Of a stretch of DNA of 54,987 bases, positions 1 to 11,103 are shown piece by piece (position 1 is the first letter of the stretch; each line of letters opens with the position of its first letter). Source of the DNA: Propionicimonas sp. (lineage in GTDB: Bacteria > Actinomycetota > Actinomycetes > Propionibacteriales > Propionibacteriaceae); NCBI GenBank assembly GCA_027492575.1, contig JAPUEM010000127.1, positions 1 through 54,987 on the forward strand, read 5' to 3'. The notes below the pieces were generated by a model. The model was not told the origin of the DNA, searched no databases, and saw only the letters and a program-made list of their open reading frames with translations. A program made the translations under genes and the position numbers.

Positions 1-2996
1 TGAGATCCTCGATCGAGTAGATGTCGTGGTGCGGCGGCGGGCTGATCAGGCCGACCCCCGGGGTCGAGTGCCGGGTCTTGGCCACCCACGGGTAGACCTT
101 CTGGCCGGGCAGCTGGCCGCCCTCGCCGGGCTTGGCGCCCTGGGCCATCTTGATCTGGATGTCGGTGGCGCAGGTGAGGTAGTCGGAGGTGACGCCGAAC
201 CGTCCGGAGGCGACCTGCTTGATCGCCGATCGACGGGCCGGGTCGTGCAGCCGCTCCGGATCCTCGCCGCCCTCACCGGTGTTCGACTTGCCGCCGATCC
301 GGTTCATGGCGATCGCCAGGGTCTCGTGGGCCTCCAGGCTGATCGAGCCGTAGCTCATCGCGCCGGTGGAGAACCGCTTGACGATCTCGCTGACCGGCTC
401 GACCTCCTCGATCGGGATCGACGGACGATCCGACTCGAAGCCGAGCAGGCCGCGCAGCGTCATCAGCCGCTTGGACTGGTCGTTCACCCGGCCGGTGTAC
501 TGCTTGAAGATGTCGTACCGGCCGGTGCGGGTGGAGTGCTGCAGCCGGAAGACGGTGTCCGGATCGAAGAGGTGCGGCGGGCCTTCGCGGCGCCACTTGT
601 ACTCGCCGCCCACGTCGAGGGTGCGGTGCGGCAGCAGCCCGGAGGAGGGGTAGGCGCGGGCATGCCGCAGCGCGACCTCCTGGGCGAGCTCGTCCAGGCC
701 GATGCCCTCGATGCGGCTGGTGGTGCCGGTGAAGTAGGCGTCGACCAGTTCGCGGGAAAGGCCCAGGGCCTCGAAGATCTGCGCGCCGGTGTACGAAGCG
801 ATGGTCGAGACGCCCATCTTGCTCATCACCTTCAGCACGCCCTTGCCGAGCGCCTTGCGGACGTTGTAGACCGCCTGCTCGGGGGCGGCCTTGACCAGCC
901 ACTCCCGGCGGGCCAGATCCTCCGCGGTCTCGAAGACCAGGTACGGGTTGACCGCCGCCGCGCCGAAGCCGATCAGCAGCGCGACGTGGTGCACCTCACG
1001 GACGTCGCCCGCCTCGACGATCAGGCCGACCTGAGTGCGCTTCTTCTCGCGCACCAGGTGCTGGTGGATCGCCGCGGTGAGCAGCAGGGACGGGATGGGC
1101 GCCAGCTCCGCGGTGGAATGCCGGTCGGAGAGGATGATCGTCCGGCAGCCGCGGGCGATCGCCTCGGAGGTGGCGTCGCAGAGCTCGTCCAGCCTGGCCT
1201 TGAGCGCCTCACCGCCACCCTCGACGTCGTACAGGCCGCGCACCACGTGGGTGTCGTAGGCCGGCATCGAGCCGTCCCGGTTGATCCGGACCAGTTTGGC
1301 CAGCTGGTCGGAATCGAGGATCGGGTAGCCGATCACGATCTGCCGGCAGGATTCCGGGCCGGGGTTGAGCAGGTTGCCCTCGGGGCCGAAGGTGGCCCGC
1401 AGCGAGGTGACCAGCTCTTCGCGGATGGCGTCCAGCGGCGGGTTGGTGACCTGGGCGAAGAGCTGCGCGAAGTAGTCGAAGAGCAGCCGCGGACGGTCGC
1501 TGAGGATCGCCACCGGACTGTCGGTGCCCATCGAGCCGATCGGCTCGGCGCCGGTGTTGGCCATCGGCGCGACGATCATCTGCAGTTCTTCGTGGGTGTA
1601 GCCGAAGACCTGCTGGCGACGCGTCACCGAGGCGTGGGAGTGGACGACGTGCTGCCGCTCGGGCAGGTCGTCGAGGTCGACCCGTCCAGCCTCCAGCCAT
1701 TCGGCGTAGGGGTGCTCGGCAGCCAGCGCCGACTTGATCTCGTCATCGTCGATCAGGCGGTGATCCTGCATGTCGACCAGCAGCATGCGGCCGGGCTGCA
1801 GGCGTCCCTTGGCGACCACCTGCGAGCTGGGGATGTCGAGCACGCCGGCCTCGGAGGCGAAGACGACCAGGCCGTCCTCGGTCACCCAGTAGCGGCCCGG
1901 GCGCAGGCCGTTGCGGTCGAGCACGGCGCCGATCATGGTGCCGTCGGTGAAGGCGACCGCGGCGGGGCCGTCCCAGGGCTCCATCAGCGAGGAGTGGAAG
2001 TCGTAGAAGGCGCGCCGGGCCGGATCCATCTCGGCGTGGTTCTCCCAGGCCTCCGGGATCATCATCAGGACGGCGTGCGGCAGGCTGCGTCCGCCCAGGT
2101 GCAGCAGTTCCAGCGCCTCGTCGAAGGAGCAGGAATCCGAGCCACCGGGGGTCATGATCGGGAACAGCCGCTCCAGATCGCCCGGGATCTTGTCGGTGCG
2201 CAGCAGGGCCTCGCGGGCGCGCATCCAGTTGCGGTTGCCCTTGACCGTGTTGATCTCGCCGTTGTGCGCGATCAGCCGGTAGGGATGGGAGAGCTCCCAG
2301 GCCGGGAAGGTGTTCGTGGAGAACCGGGAGTGCACCAGCGACAGGGCGCTCTCGACCCGCTCGTCCAGCAGGTCGGGGAAGACCTCGGCCAGCTGCTGGG
2401 TGGTGAGCATGCCCTTGTAGACGGTGGTGCGCGCCGACAGCGAGGCGAAGTAGACGCCGGTCTCGTTGCGGATCCGCTGCCGCAGCGGGTAGACCCGCCG
2501 GTCGAGGTCGATGCCGCCTTCCCCGCCGGGGCCGGAGACAAAGAGTTGCTCGAAGAACGGCATGTTCGCCTTCGAGACCGGGCTCAGCGTGGCGTCGTCC
2601 GTGGGCACCGCGCGCCAGCCGTGGATGATCAGGCCCTCTTCGGTGGCCAGGAATTCGATGGTGCGCTTCGCGGTGGCCCGCTTGGTCGGATCGGCGGGCA
2701 GGAAGGCCATGCCGACCGCGTAGTGGCCCGCCTCGGGGATGTCGAAGTCGACCACCTCGCGCAGGAACCGGTCCGGCACCTGCAGCAGCATGCCGGCGCC
2801 GTCGCCCGCGGCCGCGTCCGCGCCGGTGGCGCCGCGATGATCGAGATTCTCCAGGGCGGTCAGCCCCTTGGCGACGATGTCGTGCCGGGCCTCGCCCTTC
2901 AGATTGGCCACGAAAGCGACGCCACAGGCGTCGTGCTCGAAGGCAGGATCGTAGAGTCCCTCGGCGGGGCGGGCGGGGTAGGACGGCATCGCCATC
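1..2996 (-). CDS. gltB: Glutamate synthase large subunit, 5' part (runs off left edge)
   Basis: Catalyses the ammonia-producing and glutamate-forming steps of GOGAT: glutamine plus 2-oxoglutarate gives two glutamates. About 998 codons are visible of a usual total near 1500. The ATG at 2996 follows a GGGAG Shine-Dalgarno sequence. The N terminus reads DACGVAFVA, which places the expected nucleophile Cys at residue 24 after a short propeptide, as in the family (Ntn-type class II amidotransferase). The left edge encodes [16 protein letters not shown], typical of the FMN/synthase domain. The C-terminal part and any gltD lie outside the window. It is downstream of lgt on the same strand, separated by 246 bp that hold a perfect palindrome and two repeats, so it may have its own promoter. 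The long plus-strand open frame over this region is only its shadow. Confidence 0.96.
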
Positions 2997-3146
2997 TGAT
3001 CACTCCCATCGGTTCGCGAGATGCGCATACGGGAGTGGACCTGTCGGACCACGCCGACGTTGAACGCACGGGGACTCTACAGCACGAACCCCGGATTCGC
3101 AGGATTCGCACATTCTGGACGCTCGCCGCCAGCTTCCGTCACGTTC

Positions 3147-3174
3147 AGTCGGCTTCTTGCGCAAGAAGCCGACT
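3147..3174. terminator. Perfect 28-bp palindrome between lgt and gltB
   Basis: AGTCGGCTTCTTGC is followed directly by its exact reverse complement. It could form a stem of about 12 bp with a 4-base loop. It lies downstream of lgt and about 150 bp upstream of the gltB start, so it could be a terminator for the trp-lgt transcript or an operator for gltB. There is no long T run on either side, so the terminator call is tentative. Confidence 0.5.
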
Positions 3175-3201
3175 AAGGGTGACGTCAGGCGTCGGCTGGG
3201 A

Positions 3202-3268
3202 GAGATCCCGGGTCGTAGCCCGGGATGACCAGCCCAACCACGTCATCCCGGGCTTGACCCGGGATCTC
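3202..3268. repeat. Family B palindromic repeat, two inverted copies
   Basis: Two copies in opposite orientation: GAGATCCCGGGTCGTAGCCC... at 3202-3229 and GTCATCCCGGGCTTGACCCG... at 3242-3268. The second copy overlaps the 3' end of lgt and supplies its stop codon. A matching pair, with a similar CAACCCAACC-like spacer, sits at 53476-53600. Confidence 0.85.
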
Positions 3269-4214
3269 CATTGGGACTGGTGTCCTCAAGGCTCGTGTCC
3301 GACTCAGGAACATCGGGCGCCTCGTCCGGGTCTGCGTCGGGGAGGTCGCCGGCGTCCTCCGCTTCAACGTCCGCGGCCTGCCTCGGGCGTTCGACCTCGT
3401 CCTCGCGGCCGGGGCGGAACTTCACCAGCAGGACGAGGATCGCGACGCCGGCCAGGCAGATCAGCATGGCGGCGAACTGATTCTGGCGCAGCGGGCCGAA
3501 CATGGTCTCGGAGGGGTCGGTGCGCATGCCCTCGGTGAAGAAGCGGCCGAAGCCGTAGAGGGCCAGGTAGAGGGCGAAAACCTTGCCGCGGCCCAGGCGG
3601 AAGCGACGGTCGGCCCAGATCAGGGTGCCGGCGACCAGCAGGTTCCACAGCAGTTCGTAGAGGAACATCGGGTGGAAGGTCTCGTACTGCTCGAAGCCGG
3701 GCAGCCGGTACTGCGGGTCGATCCGCAGCCCCCACGGCAGGTCGGTCGGCCAGCCGTAGAGCTCCTGATTGAACCAGTTGCCGAGCCTGCCCAGCGCCTG
3801 CCCGACGGCGAGCCCGGGGGCGAGGCTGTCGACGAAGGCCGGGAACCGGGCGCCGCGCAGGCGGCAGACGATCCAGGCGGCGAGTGCTCCCCCGCCGATC
3901 GCCCCGTAGATGGCGATGCCGCCCTCCCAGATGAAGAAGACGCTCCACGGGTTGATGCCTGGGCCGACGTAGTCGCTCAGGTGGGTGAGGACGTGGTAGA
4001 TGCGGGCGCCGACGATGCCCATCGGGATCGTCCACAGCAGGACGGTTTCCCAGGTCTCGGTGCTGCCACCTCGGTCGCGCCAGCGCCGCAGCCCGAGCAT
4101 CCAGCCCGCGATGATGCCGGCGATCAGGCAGAGCGCGTAGAACCGGATGGTCAGCGGTCCGAGCGAGAATCCGTTGATCGGCGGGCTGGGGATGAACAAA
4201 GGGACTAGCTGCAT
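3243..4214 (-). CDS. lgt: Prolipoprotein diacylglyceryl transferase
   Basis: Transfers diacylglycerol from phosphatidylglycerol to the lipobox cysteine of prolipoproteins at the cytoplasmic membrane. The 323-residue protein has several hydrophobic segments and the family signatures FIPSPP near the start, ARIYHVLTH, the glycine-rich GGIAIYGAIGGG, and LGRLGNWFNQELYG with the conserved Arg/Asn/Glu. I chose the ATG at 4214 (MQLVPLF). An upstream in-frame start at 4244 would add ten unusual residues. The only Shine-Dalgarno-like AAGGG, 11 bases upstream, lies in a family A repeat remnant. The tail after about residue 270 is acidic and low complexity (Asp/Glu/Pro). The last residues, DPGSSPG-stop, are the translation of a family B repeat. 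It follows trpA after 109 bp, as in many actinobacteria. Confidence 0.96.
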   Translation of the reverse strand: MQLVPLFIPSPPINGFSLGPLTIRFYALCLIAGIIAGWMLGLRRWRDRGGSTETWETVLLWTIPMGIVGARIYHVLTHLSDYVGPGINPWSVFFIWEGGIAIYGAIGGGALAAWIVCRLRGARFPAFVDSLAPGLAVGQALGRLGNWFNQELYGWPTDLPWGLRIDPQYRLPGFEQYETFHPMFLYELLWNLLVAGTLIWADRRFRLGRGKVFALYLALYGFGRFFTEGMRTDPSETMFGPLRQNQFAAMLICLAGVAILVLLVKFRPGREDEVERPRQAADVEAEDAGDLPDADPDEAPDVPESDTSLEDTSPNGDPGSSPG

Positions 4215-4222
4215 GGCGTGGA

Positions 4223-4310
4223 CGACCCTTCGACCCCGCGACAAGCTCGGGGCGAACCGAACTCGAAGATCGTGTCCCGCGGACGATCCCTGAGCCTGTC
4301 GAAGGGTCGT
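4223..4310. repeat. Family A palindromic repeats between trpA and lgt
   Basis: A clear copy (reverse of CCCTTCGACAGGCTCAGGG with flanking ACGATC) lies at 4283-4310. A degenerate copy (CCCTTCGAC...GACAAGCTCGGGG) lies at about 4223-4252. The two face each other, so the spacer can fold into a hairpin. The degenerate copy contains the AAGGG that could serve as the lgt ribosome binding site. Confidence 0.75.
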
Positions 4311-4323
4311 TCGGTGCCGGGAA

Positions 4324-5274
4324 TCATCGGCGGACGCCGGCGGCCAGGTCGGCGACCACCTGGCGCAGGGCGGTGAGGTCGTCCGGGGTTCCGGCGTCCT
4401 CGGCGGCGAGCAGGGTCTTCACCAGGGCGGAGCCCACGATGACGCCGTCGGCGTACTGGGCGACCGCGGCCGCCTGCTCGCCGTTGGAGACGCCCAGGCC
4501 GACGCCGACCAGGGTGTCCGGAGCCAGTTCGCGCAGCCTGGCCACCAGTTCCGGGGCCGCGGACGGGGCCGCGTTGCGGGTACCGGTGACGCCCATGACG
4601 GCCGTCGCGTAGACCCAGCCGCGGCAGACCGCGGTGGTCGAGCGGATCCGCTCGTCGGTGGAGGACGGAGCGACCAGGAAGATGCGATCCAGGCCGTGCG
4701 CCTCGGAGGCCGCCAGCCAGTCGGAGCCCTCGTCCGGGATGAGGTCGGGGGTGATCAGACCGGCTCCCCCGGCGTTGGCCAGATCGCGGGCGAAGGCGTC
4801 GGCGCCGTAGCGGTCCACCAGGTTCCAGTAGGTCATCACCACGGCTGGCTTGCCGGCCGCCCGGACGGCCTCGACCGCGGCGAAGACGTCACGGACACGC
4901 AGGCCGCGCTCCAGAGCCTTGGTGCCGGCGCGCTGGATGACCGGGCCGTCGAGGATCGGATCGGAGTACGGCAGCCCGATCTCGACCAGGTCGACACCCG
5001 GGCTGTCGCCGTCCCCGCAGATGGCGCGGAAGGCCTCCAGCGAACCGGCGACGCTCGGGTAGCCGACCGGCAGGTAACCGACCAGGGCAGCGCGTCCCTC
5101 GGCTTTGGCGGCGAGGAAGGACCGCCCGGAGAGGCCGGCACTTCTTGTTATTCCGGCGTAGGCCGGAATCTCGGGCGAAGAGATCCCGGCCTCCGCCGGG
5201 ATGACGGTGGAGTCGTCCGCAGACGACCCTTCGACAGGCTCAGGGATCGTTTGGGTGGGGATCGCATTGCTCAT
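4324..5274 (-). CDS. trpA: Tryptophan synthase alpha chain with repeat-derived N-terminal extension
   Basis: Cleaves indole-3-glycerol phosphate to indole and glyceraldehyde 3-phosphate, and channels indole to TrpB. The TIM-barrel signature [15 protein letters not shown] places the catalytic acids at Glu98 and Asp109; the classic enzyme has them at about 49 and 60. The extra 49 or so residues are mostly translated repeats: [10 protein letters not shown] (family A, residues 9-18) and VIPAEAGIS...IPAYAGIT (family B, residues 24-43). The start is well supported. The ATG at 5274 has GGAGGTG just upstream and overlaps the trpB stop as ATGA, so the repeats must be translated unless a cryptic internal start is used. 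The enzyme core from about residue 51 looks intact. Confidence 0.96.
   Translation of the reverse strand: MSNAIPTQTIPEPVEGSSADDSTVIPAEAGISSPEIPAYAGITRSAGLSGRSFLAAKAEGRAALVGYLPVGYPSVAGSLEAFRAICGDGDSPGVDLVEIGLPYSDPILDGPVIQRAGTKALERGLRVRDVFAAVEAVRAAGKPAVVMTYWNLVDRYGADAFARDLANAGGAGLITPDLIPDEGSDWLAASEAHGLDRIFLVAPSSTDERIRSTTAVCRGWVYATAVMGVTGTRNAAPSAAPELVARLRELAPDTLVGVGLGVSNGEQAAAVAQYADGVIVGSALVKTLLAAEDAGTPDDLTALRQVVADLAAGVRR
5149..5250. repeat. Family B and family A repeats inside the trpA coding sequence
   Basis: A bipartite family B element at 5149-5205 (TTCCGGCGTAGGCCGGAATCTC and AGATCCCGGCCTCCGCCGGG) is followed by a family A element at 5223-5250 (ACGACCCTTCGACAGGCTCA...). Both are read in frame as trpA residues of about 9 to 43. 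They sit between the trpB-coupled start codon and the conserved TrpA core. Confidence 0.9.
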
Positions 5275-6515
5275 GCTTCACCTCCGACGGCGTAGTCGGG
5301 CTTGCCGGTCAGGCCGAACCACTTCGTGGCGGTGTCCACGTCCTTGTCGCCGCGGCCGGAGACGCAGACGACCAGCAGCGGGCGGGCTTCCGGGTCGGTC
5401 TCGGCGAGGCGGTTGCCGAGCCGGATCGCGCCGGCCAGGGCGTGGGCGGATTCGATCGCGGGCATGATGCCTTCGCTCTGGGTGAGCGCGCGGAAGGCCT
5501 CCATCGCCTCGGCGTCGGTGACCGACTCGTAGTGGCCCCGTCCGGTCGCCGCCAGCCAGGAGTGCTCGGGGCCGACGCCGGGGTAGTCCAGGCCGGCGGA
5601 GATCGAGTGGCTCTCCTTGGTCTGGCCGTCCTCGTCCTGCAGGATGTACGTCCGCATGCCGTGCAGCACGCCCACCGAGCCGCCGGTGATGGCCGCCGCG
5701 TGGCGTCCGGTCTCGACCCCGTCGCCGCCGGCCTCGAAGCCGTAGAGGGCCACCTCGGGGTGGTCGATGAAGTCGGCGAAGGTGCCCAGGGCATTCGAGC
5801 CGCCACCCACGCAGGCCAGCACCGCGTCGGGCAGCCGGCCGTGGCTGGCGGTGACCTGCTCGGCGATCTCGGTGCTGATCACCCGCTGGAACTCGCGGAC
5901 CATCTTCGGGAAGGGGTGCGGGCCGGCGACCGTCCCGATCAGGTAGTGGGTGTGGTCGACGGTGGCGACCCATTCCCGCATCGCCTCGTTCATGGCGTCC
6001 TTGAGGGTCTGGCTGCCGGATTCGACGGCCACCACCTCGGCGCCCAGCAGCTGCATGCGGGCCACGTTGAGAGCCTGCCGATCGGTGTCGATCCGGCCCA
6101 TGTAGACCCGGCACTCCAGCCCGAACAGGGCGGCGGCGGTCGCGGTGGCCACGCCGTGCTGGCCGGCGCCGGTCTCGGCGATCACCCGGGTCTTGCCCAT
6201 CCGGCGGGTCAGCAGAGCCTGGCCGAGCACGTTGTTGATCTTGTGCGACCCGGTGTGGTTGAGGTCCTCGCGCTTGAGCAGCACCTCGGCGTTGCCGCAC
6301 AGCTTCGAGAACCGCGGCGCGGCGGTGAGCGGGCTGGGGCGTCCGGTGTAGTTGGTGCGCAAGTCGGAGAGTTCGGCCCAGAACTCCGGGTCGGTCATCG
6401 CCTTCTCGAACTCGGCGTCCAGCTGGGCCAGGGCCGCCATCAGGGCTTCGGGGACGTAGCTTCCGCCGAAGAGGTCGAAATGCCCGCGCTCGTCGGGCAG
6501 GGTTGATCGGGTCAC
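5271..6515 (-). CDS. trpB: Tryptophan synthase beta chain
   Basis: PLP enzyme that condenses indole with serine to make tryptophan; forms an alpha2beta2 complex with TrpA. The protein has 414 residues from the GTG at 6515 ([22 protein letters not shown]). [10 protein letters not shown] places the PLP lysine at 92. Also visible are GAGQHG, the phosphate loop CVGGGSNA, and [14 protein letters not shown]. An open frame extends upstream to 6683, but it crosses the 6568-6647 inverted repeat and has no TrpB similarity, so I rejected that start. The stop overlaps the trpA start (ATGA), which implies translational coupling. trpC lies 206 bp upstream. Confidence 0.96.
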   Translation of the reverse strand: MTRSTLPDERGHFDLFGGSYVPEALMAALAQLDAEFEKAMTDPEFWAELSDLRTNYTGRPSPLTAAPRFSKLCGNAEVLLKREDLNHTGSHKINNVLGQALLTRRMGKTRVIAETGAGQHGVATATAAALFGLECRVYMGRIDTDRQALNVARMQLLGAEVVAVESGSQTLKDAMNEAMREWVATVDHTHYLIGTVAGPHPFPKMVREFQRVISTEIAEQVTASHGRLPDAVLACVGGGSNALGTFADFIDHPEVALYGFEAGGDGVETGRHAAAITGGSVGVLHGMRTYILQDEDGQTKESHSISAGLDYPGVGPEHSWLAATGRGHYESVTDAEAMEAFRALTQSEGIMPAIESAHALAGAIRLGNRLAETDPEARPLLVVCVSGRGDKDVDTATKWFGLTGKPDYAVGGEA

Positions 6516-6567
6516 CCCGCCATTAAACCAGCGTCGGCCGAGCCCACCGCGCCGCGACCGCCTGGGG

Positions 6568-6647
6568 TGGGACAGGGGGACGGTTCCTTGTCCCGGTCTG
6601 AATCGGTGGTGAGGGTACACGGGGACGAGGAACCGTCCCCTGTCCCA
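6568..6647. repeat. Large inverted repeat (REP/RAYT-like hairpin) between trpC and trpB
   Basis: The arms at 6568-6594 and 6621-6647 (27 bases each) are reverse complements except for one indel and one mismatch. They begin TGGGACAGGGG and carry GGTTCCTTGTCCC. The loop is 26 bases. The sequence type resembles GGGGACA...TGTCCC repeats mobilised by REP-associated transposases in other bacteria. No transposase is present here. Confidence 0.8.
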
Positions 6648-6721
6648 CTGCGAGCGCCGCCTGGGTCGTGCAGTTACTGCCAAATAGCCGCTCTGCGCGA
6701 CGTATCTGTCGCGGAGGTGCG

Positions 6722-7507
6722 CTATGTGGCAGAAAGTTCACGCATCGCCGCGACCGCGGCCCTGGGATCGCCGCCGGTGACCAGGGCCTCCCCCACCAGG
6801 ACGGCGTCGGCGCCGGCGTCGAGCATGCGCTGGGCGTCTGCGAGGCCGAGGATGCCGGATTCGGCAACCTTCACGGCGCTGTCGGGCACGAGCCCGGCCA
6901 GCTGCTCGAAGGCGGCCAGGTCGACATCGAGGGTCTTCAGGTTGCGGTTGTTCACGCCGATGAGTTCGGCGCCGACGTCGACGGCGCGGCGCACCTCGTC
7001 GGCGGTGTGGGTCTCGACCAGGCAGGTGATGCCCAGCTCACCGCCCAGTTCGAGGAAGCGGGCGAGTTCGCCGTCGGTGAGCGCGGCCACGATCAGCAGG
7101 GCGAGGTCGGCCCCGGCGGCGCGTCCCTCCCAGAGCTGGTACTCGGTGACCACGAAGTCCTTGCGGAGCAGCGGCGTGGGCACCGCCTGCCGGACGGCGT
7201 CCAGGTCGGCCAGCGAACCGTTGAACCGCCGCCGTTCGGTGAGGACGGAGATCGCCGCAGCGCCGCCGGCCGCGTACTCGGCTGCCAGCGAGGCGGGGTC
7301 GGGGATGGTGGCGAGATGGCCCTTGCTTGGGCTGGCCCGCTTCACCTCGGCGATGACGCTCAGGCCCTCCGCGCGCAACGCGGGCAGGACGGGCAGCGCC
7401 GGGGGCAGCGCCGCGACGGCGGCTTCCAGGTCAGCCTGGGGACGGGCGGCGATCCGTTCGGCGAGATCCTCGCGAACGCCCGCGATGATCTCGTCGAGCA
7501 CTGTCAT
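6722..7507 (-). CDS. trpC: Indole-3-glycerol phosphate synthase
   Basis: Closes the indole ring from CdRP, the fourth step of tryptophan synthesis. The 261-residue TIM barrel carries [34 protein letters not shown] and VAESGI. Together these hold the catalytic lysines, glutamates and asparagine of the family. The ATG at 7507 gives [15 protein letters not shown], the usual actinobacterial N terminus. A 61-bp gap separates it from the upstream small membrane protein gene, and a large hairpin separates it from trpB. Confidence 0.96.
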   Translation of the reverse strand: MTVLDEIIAGVREDLAERIAARPQADLEAAVAALPPALPVLPALRAEGLSVIAEVKRASPSKGHLATIPDPASLAAEYAAGGAAAISVLTERRRFNGSLADLDAVRQAVPTPLLRKDFVVTEYQLWEGRAAGADLALLIVAALTDGELARFLELGGELGITCLVETHTADEVRRAVDVGAELIGVNNRNLKTLDVDLAAFEQLAGLVPDSAVKVAESGILGLADAQRMLDAGADAVLVGEALVTGGDPRAAVAAMRELSAT

Positions 7508-7568
7508 GCGGGGTCCCCGCGGAGTTGTTCGGGGGAGCGCAGCGGAGGAGAAGAAGTCCGTGGGGTGC

Positions 7569-7799
7569 TCAAGCTACTTGACCGTGCCCCATCCGCCGCA
7601 GCACGTCGGTGGTGACGACCGCCGTCAGCAGCAGGGCCATCGAGATCCAGAAGAGCACCCAGTTGGGGCCGAGCAGGAAGGCGATCGAGCCGAGGATGAA
7701 GCCGATGCCGGCGATGATGCTGCCGGCCCAGGCGGCCTTCGTCCGGCCGTGGTGGTGGAAGTGCGCAGGCTCGCCGGCCTGGTGCTCGTTCTCGCTCAC
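7569..7799 (-). CDS. Small membrane protein of the trp locus (DUF6704 / HGxxPAAW-like)
   Basis: A 76-residue protein with a GTG start at 7799 after an AGGAG ribosome binding site. The N-terminal part is hydrophilic and His-rich ([12 protein letters not shown]), followed by two predicted membrane helices. The HG-x3-AAW signature and its place between trpE and trpC match a small family found at this position in many actinobacteria. Its function is unknown; a membrane-associated role linked to tryptophan synthesis is only inferred from conserved context. Confidence 0.85.
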   Translation of the reverse strand: MSENEHQAGEPAHFHHHGRTKAAWAGSIIAGIGFILGSIAFLLGPNWVLFWISMALLLTAVVTTDVLRRMGHGQVA

Positions 7800-7872
7800 T
7801 GTCTGCTCCTGGTTCGTCGGCTGGGTGTCATCTTCGCAAGCCCGCGGGGTGGTTTCAACTACCCCGGGCCGA

Positions 7873-7900
7873 ACGGCCCTTCGACAGGCTCAGGGATCGT
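7873..7900. repeat. Family A palindromic repeat downstream of trpE
   Basis: One copy (...GCCCTTCGACAGGCTCAGGGATCGT) lies in the 116-bp gap between trpE and the small membrane protein gene. The end of trpE (...SAIPG-stop) reads like the edge of a worn family B copy. Confidence 0.8.
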
Positions 7901-7915
7901 TCCACGCAGCCTCCG

Positions 7916-9451
<1,536 letters not shown>

Positions 9452-9504
9452 CAATGTTCCTCCCCTGGCACTCGGGCGAACCTGGGCCGCTCGACCGCTC
9501 TCAT

Positions 9505-9563
9505 GTCATCCCGGCGAAGGCCGGGATCTCGCCGCAGGAGATTCCGGCCTTCGCCGGAATGAC
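9505..9563. repeat. Family B repeat pair between hisI and trpE
   Basis: GTCATCCCGGCGAAGGCCGG... is followed after 8 bases by a copy in reverse orientation ending CCGGAATGAC. Each half is a hairpin, and together they form a larger stem. It lies in the probable leader of the trpE transcript, so it could affect mRNA stability or termination. Confidence 0.85.
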
Positions 9564-9581
9564 AAATGGCCAGGCCGTTCA

Positions 9582-9944
9582 TCAGTTCTCCTCGCCCAGC
9601 AGCAGGTCGGCGTCGAAGCAGGTGCGGGTGCCGGTGTGGCAGGCGGGCCCGGTCTGGTCGACCGCGACGAGCAGGGTGTCACCGTCGCAATCCAGCCGCA
9701 CCGAGCGGACGTGCTGGACGTGGCCTGAGGTCTCCCCCTTCACCCAGTACTGCCGGCGGCTGCGGGAGTAGTAGGTGCCGCGGCGGGTCGCCAGGGTACG
9801 GCGCAGCGCCTCGTCGTCCATCCAGGCCAGCATCAGCACCTGGCCGGTGGCGGCCTCCTGCACGACGGCGGGCACCAGGCCGTCGGGGTTGCGTTTGAGG
9901 CGCTGGGCGATCGCCGGGTCGAGAGTGTCGGTCACGTCCGCCAT
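9582..9944 (-). CDS. hisI: Phosphoribosyl-AMP cyclohydrolase
   Basis: Third step of histidine synthesis: opens the adenine ring of phosphoribosyl-AMP. The 120-residue protein has the compact single-domain size. It carries [29 protein letters not shown], the metal-binding DCDGD, and [10 protein letters not shown] with the zinc cysteines. It is not fused to HisE. It heads the minus-strand trp run and is divergent from serC, with 76 bp between them. There is no strong ribosome binding site before the ATG at 9944. Confidence 0.96.
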   Translation of the reverse strand: MADVTDTLDPAIAQRLKRNPDGLVPAVVQEAATGQVLMLAWMDDEALRRTLATRRGTYYSRSRRQYWVKGETSGHVQHVRSVRLDCDGDTLLVAVDQTGPACHTGTRTCFDADLLLGEEN

Positions 9945-10020
9945 TGTGGCAGCCGCCGGCGACGAAACCGTCTCTCGGTCGTGGTCATGGGCAGCCGCCG
10001 GGCGGTGGAAGAATCACACC

Positions 10021-11103
10021 ATGCGTGTTTTCAACTTCTCCGCCGGCCCCGCCATGCTCCCGACCAGTGTGCTCGAACAAGCTCAGTCCGAGCTGCTCGA
10101 CTGGCAGGGTTCCGGGATGTCGGTGATGGAGGTGTCGCACCGCAGCAAGCCTTTCGTGGCCTGCGCCGACCAGACCGAGGCGCTGCTGCGCGAGGTGCTC
10201 GGCGTCCCCGAGAACTACAAGGTGCTCTTCCTGCAGGGCGGCGCGAGCGCTCAGTTCGACGCCATCCCGCTGAATCTCACCAACCCCGGCGACCGGGTCG
10301 ACTTCCTGAACACCGGGCAGTGGTCGGCCAAGGCCATCAAGGCCGCCAAGCGACAGGGGCTGGAGGTGACGGTGCTGGCCGACGAGGCCGCCTCCAAGTA
10401 CACCACCGTCCCGGCGGCGGGCAGCTACCAGGTCGACCCGTCGGCCGCCTACCTGCACTACACCCCCAACGAGACGATCGGCGGGGTCGAGTTCGATTAC
10501 ATCCCGGAAGCCGGGGACGTCCCGCTGGTGGCGGACTTCTCGTCCACCATCCTGTCGCGGCCGATGGACGTCTCGCGCTACGGGCTGATCTACGCGGGCG
10601 CGCAGAAGAACATGGGCCCCTCCGGCCTGTGCGTCGTGCTGGTGCGCGAGGATCTGCTCGGGCGCGCGCGGCCCACCACCCCGTCCGTGCTGCAGTACGC
10701 CGAGATGGCCGCCTCCGATTCGATGCTCAACACCCCGCCGACCTTCGGGCTGTACCTGCTCGGGCTGATCCTGCAGTGGGTGAAGGACGCCGGCGGGCTG
10801 ACCGCGATGGGCGAGCGCAACCAGGCCAAGGCCGCCGCGCTCTACGCCGCCATCGACGGCTCGGATTTCTACTCCAACCCGGTGGCGGTGAACGCCCGGT
10901 CGTGGATGAACGTCCCCTTCCTGGTGCCGGACGCCGCGCTGGAGAAGCCCTTCGTGGCGCAGGCCGCCGCGGCGGGCCTGACCACCCTGGCCGGCCACCG
11001 CTCGGTGGGCGGCATGCGGGCCAGCATCTACAACGCCATGCCGATCGAGGGCGTCCAGGCCCTGATCGACTTCATGGCCGCCTTCGAACAGAACCATGGG
11101 TGA
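10021..11103 (+). CDS. serC: Phosphoserine aminotransferase
   Basis: Transaminates 3-phosphohydroxypyruvate to phosphoserine. The 360-residue protein opens with FNFSAGPAMLP. YAGAQKNMGPSG places the PLP lysine at 196, and HYTPNETIGGVEF and RASIYNAMP are clear family signatures of the E. coli-like SerC group. The ATG at 10021 is preceded by GGAAG. It overlaps the next gene by 8 bp, so SerC and the phosphoglycerate dehydrogenase are made together and cover the first two steps of serine synthesis. Confidence 0.97.
   Translation: MRVFNFSAGPAMLPTSVLEQAQSELLDWQGSGMSVMEVSHRSKPFVACADQTEALLREVLGVPENYKVLFLQGGASAQFDAIPLNLTNPGDRVDFLNTGQWSAKAIKAAKRQGLEVTVLADEAASKYTTVPAAGSYQVDPSAAYLHYTPNETIGGVEFDYIPEAGDVPLVADFSSTILSRPMDVSRYGLIYAGAQKNMGPSGLCVVLVREDLLGRARPTTPSVLQYAEMAASDSMLNTPPTFGLYLLGLILQWVKDAGGLTAMGERNQAKAAALYAAIDGSDFYSNPVAVNARSWMNVPFLVPDAALEKPFVAQAAAAGLTTLAGHRSVGGMRASIYNAMPIEGVQALIDFMAAFEQNHG

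Noticed and set aside
26..3538. Plus-strand open frame of 1170 codons
   Set aside because: It is opposite gltB and lgt, whose proteins are clearly recognisable. The plus frame is Arg/Gly/Asp-rich with no domain, a GC-rich shadow.
9452..9581. Tryptophan attenuator or T-box before trpE
   Set aside because: No leader peptide with Trp codons or T-box sequence is visible. The structure present is a dispersed family B repeat.
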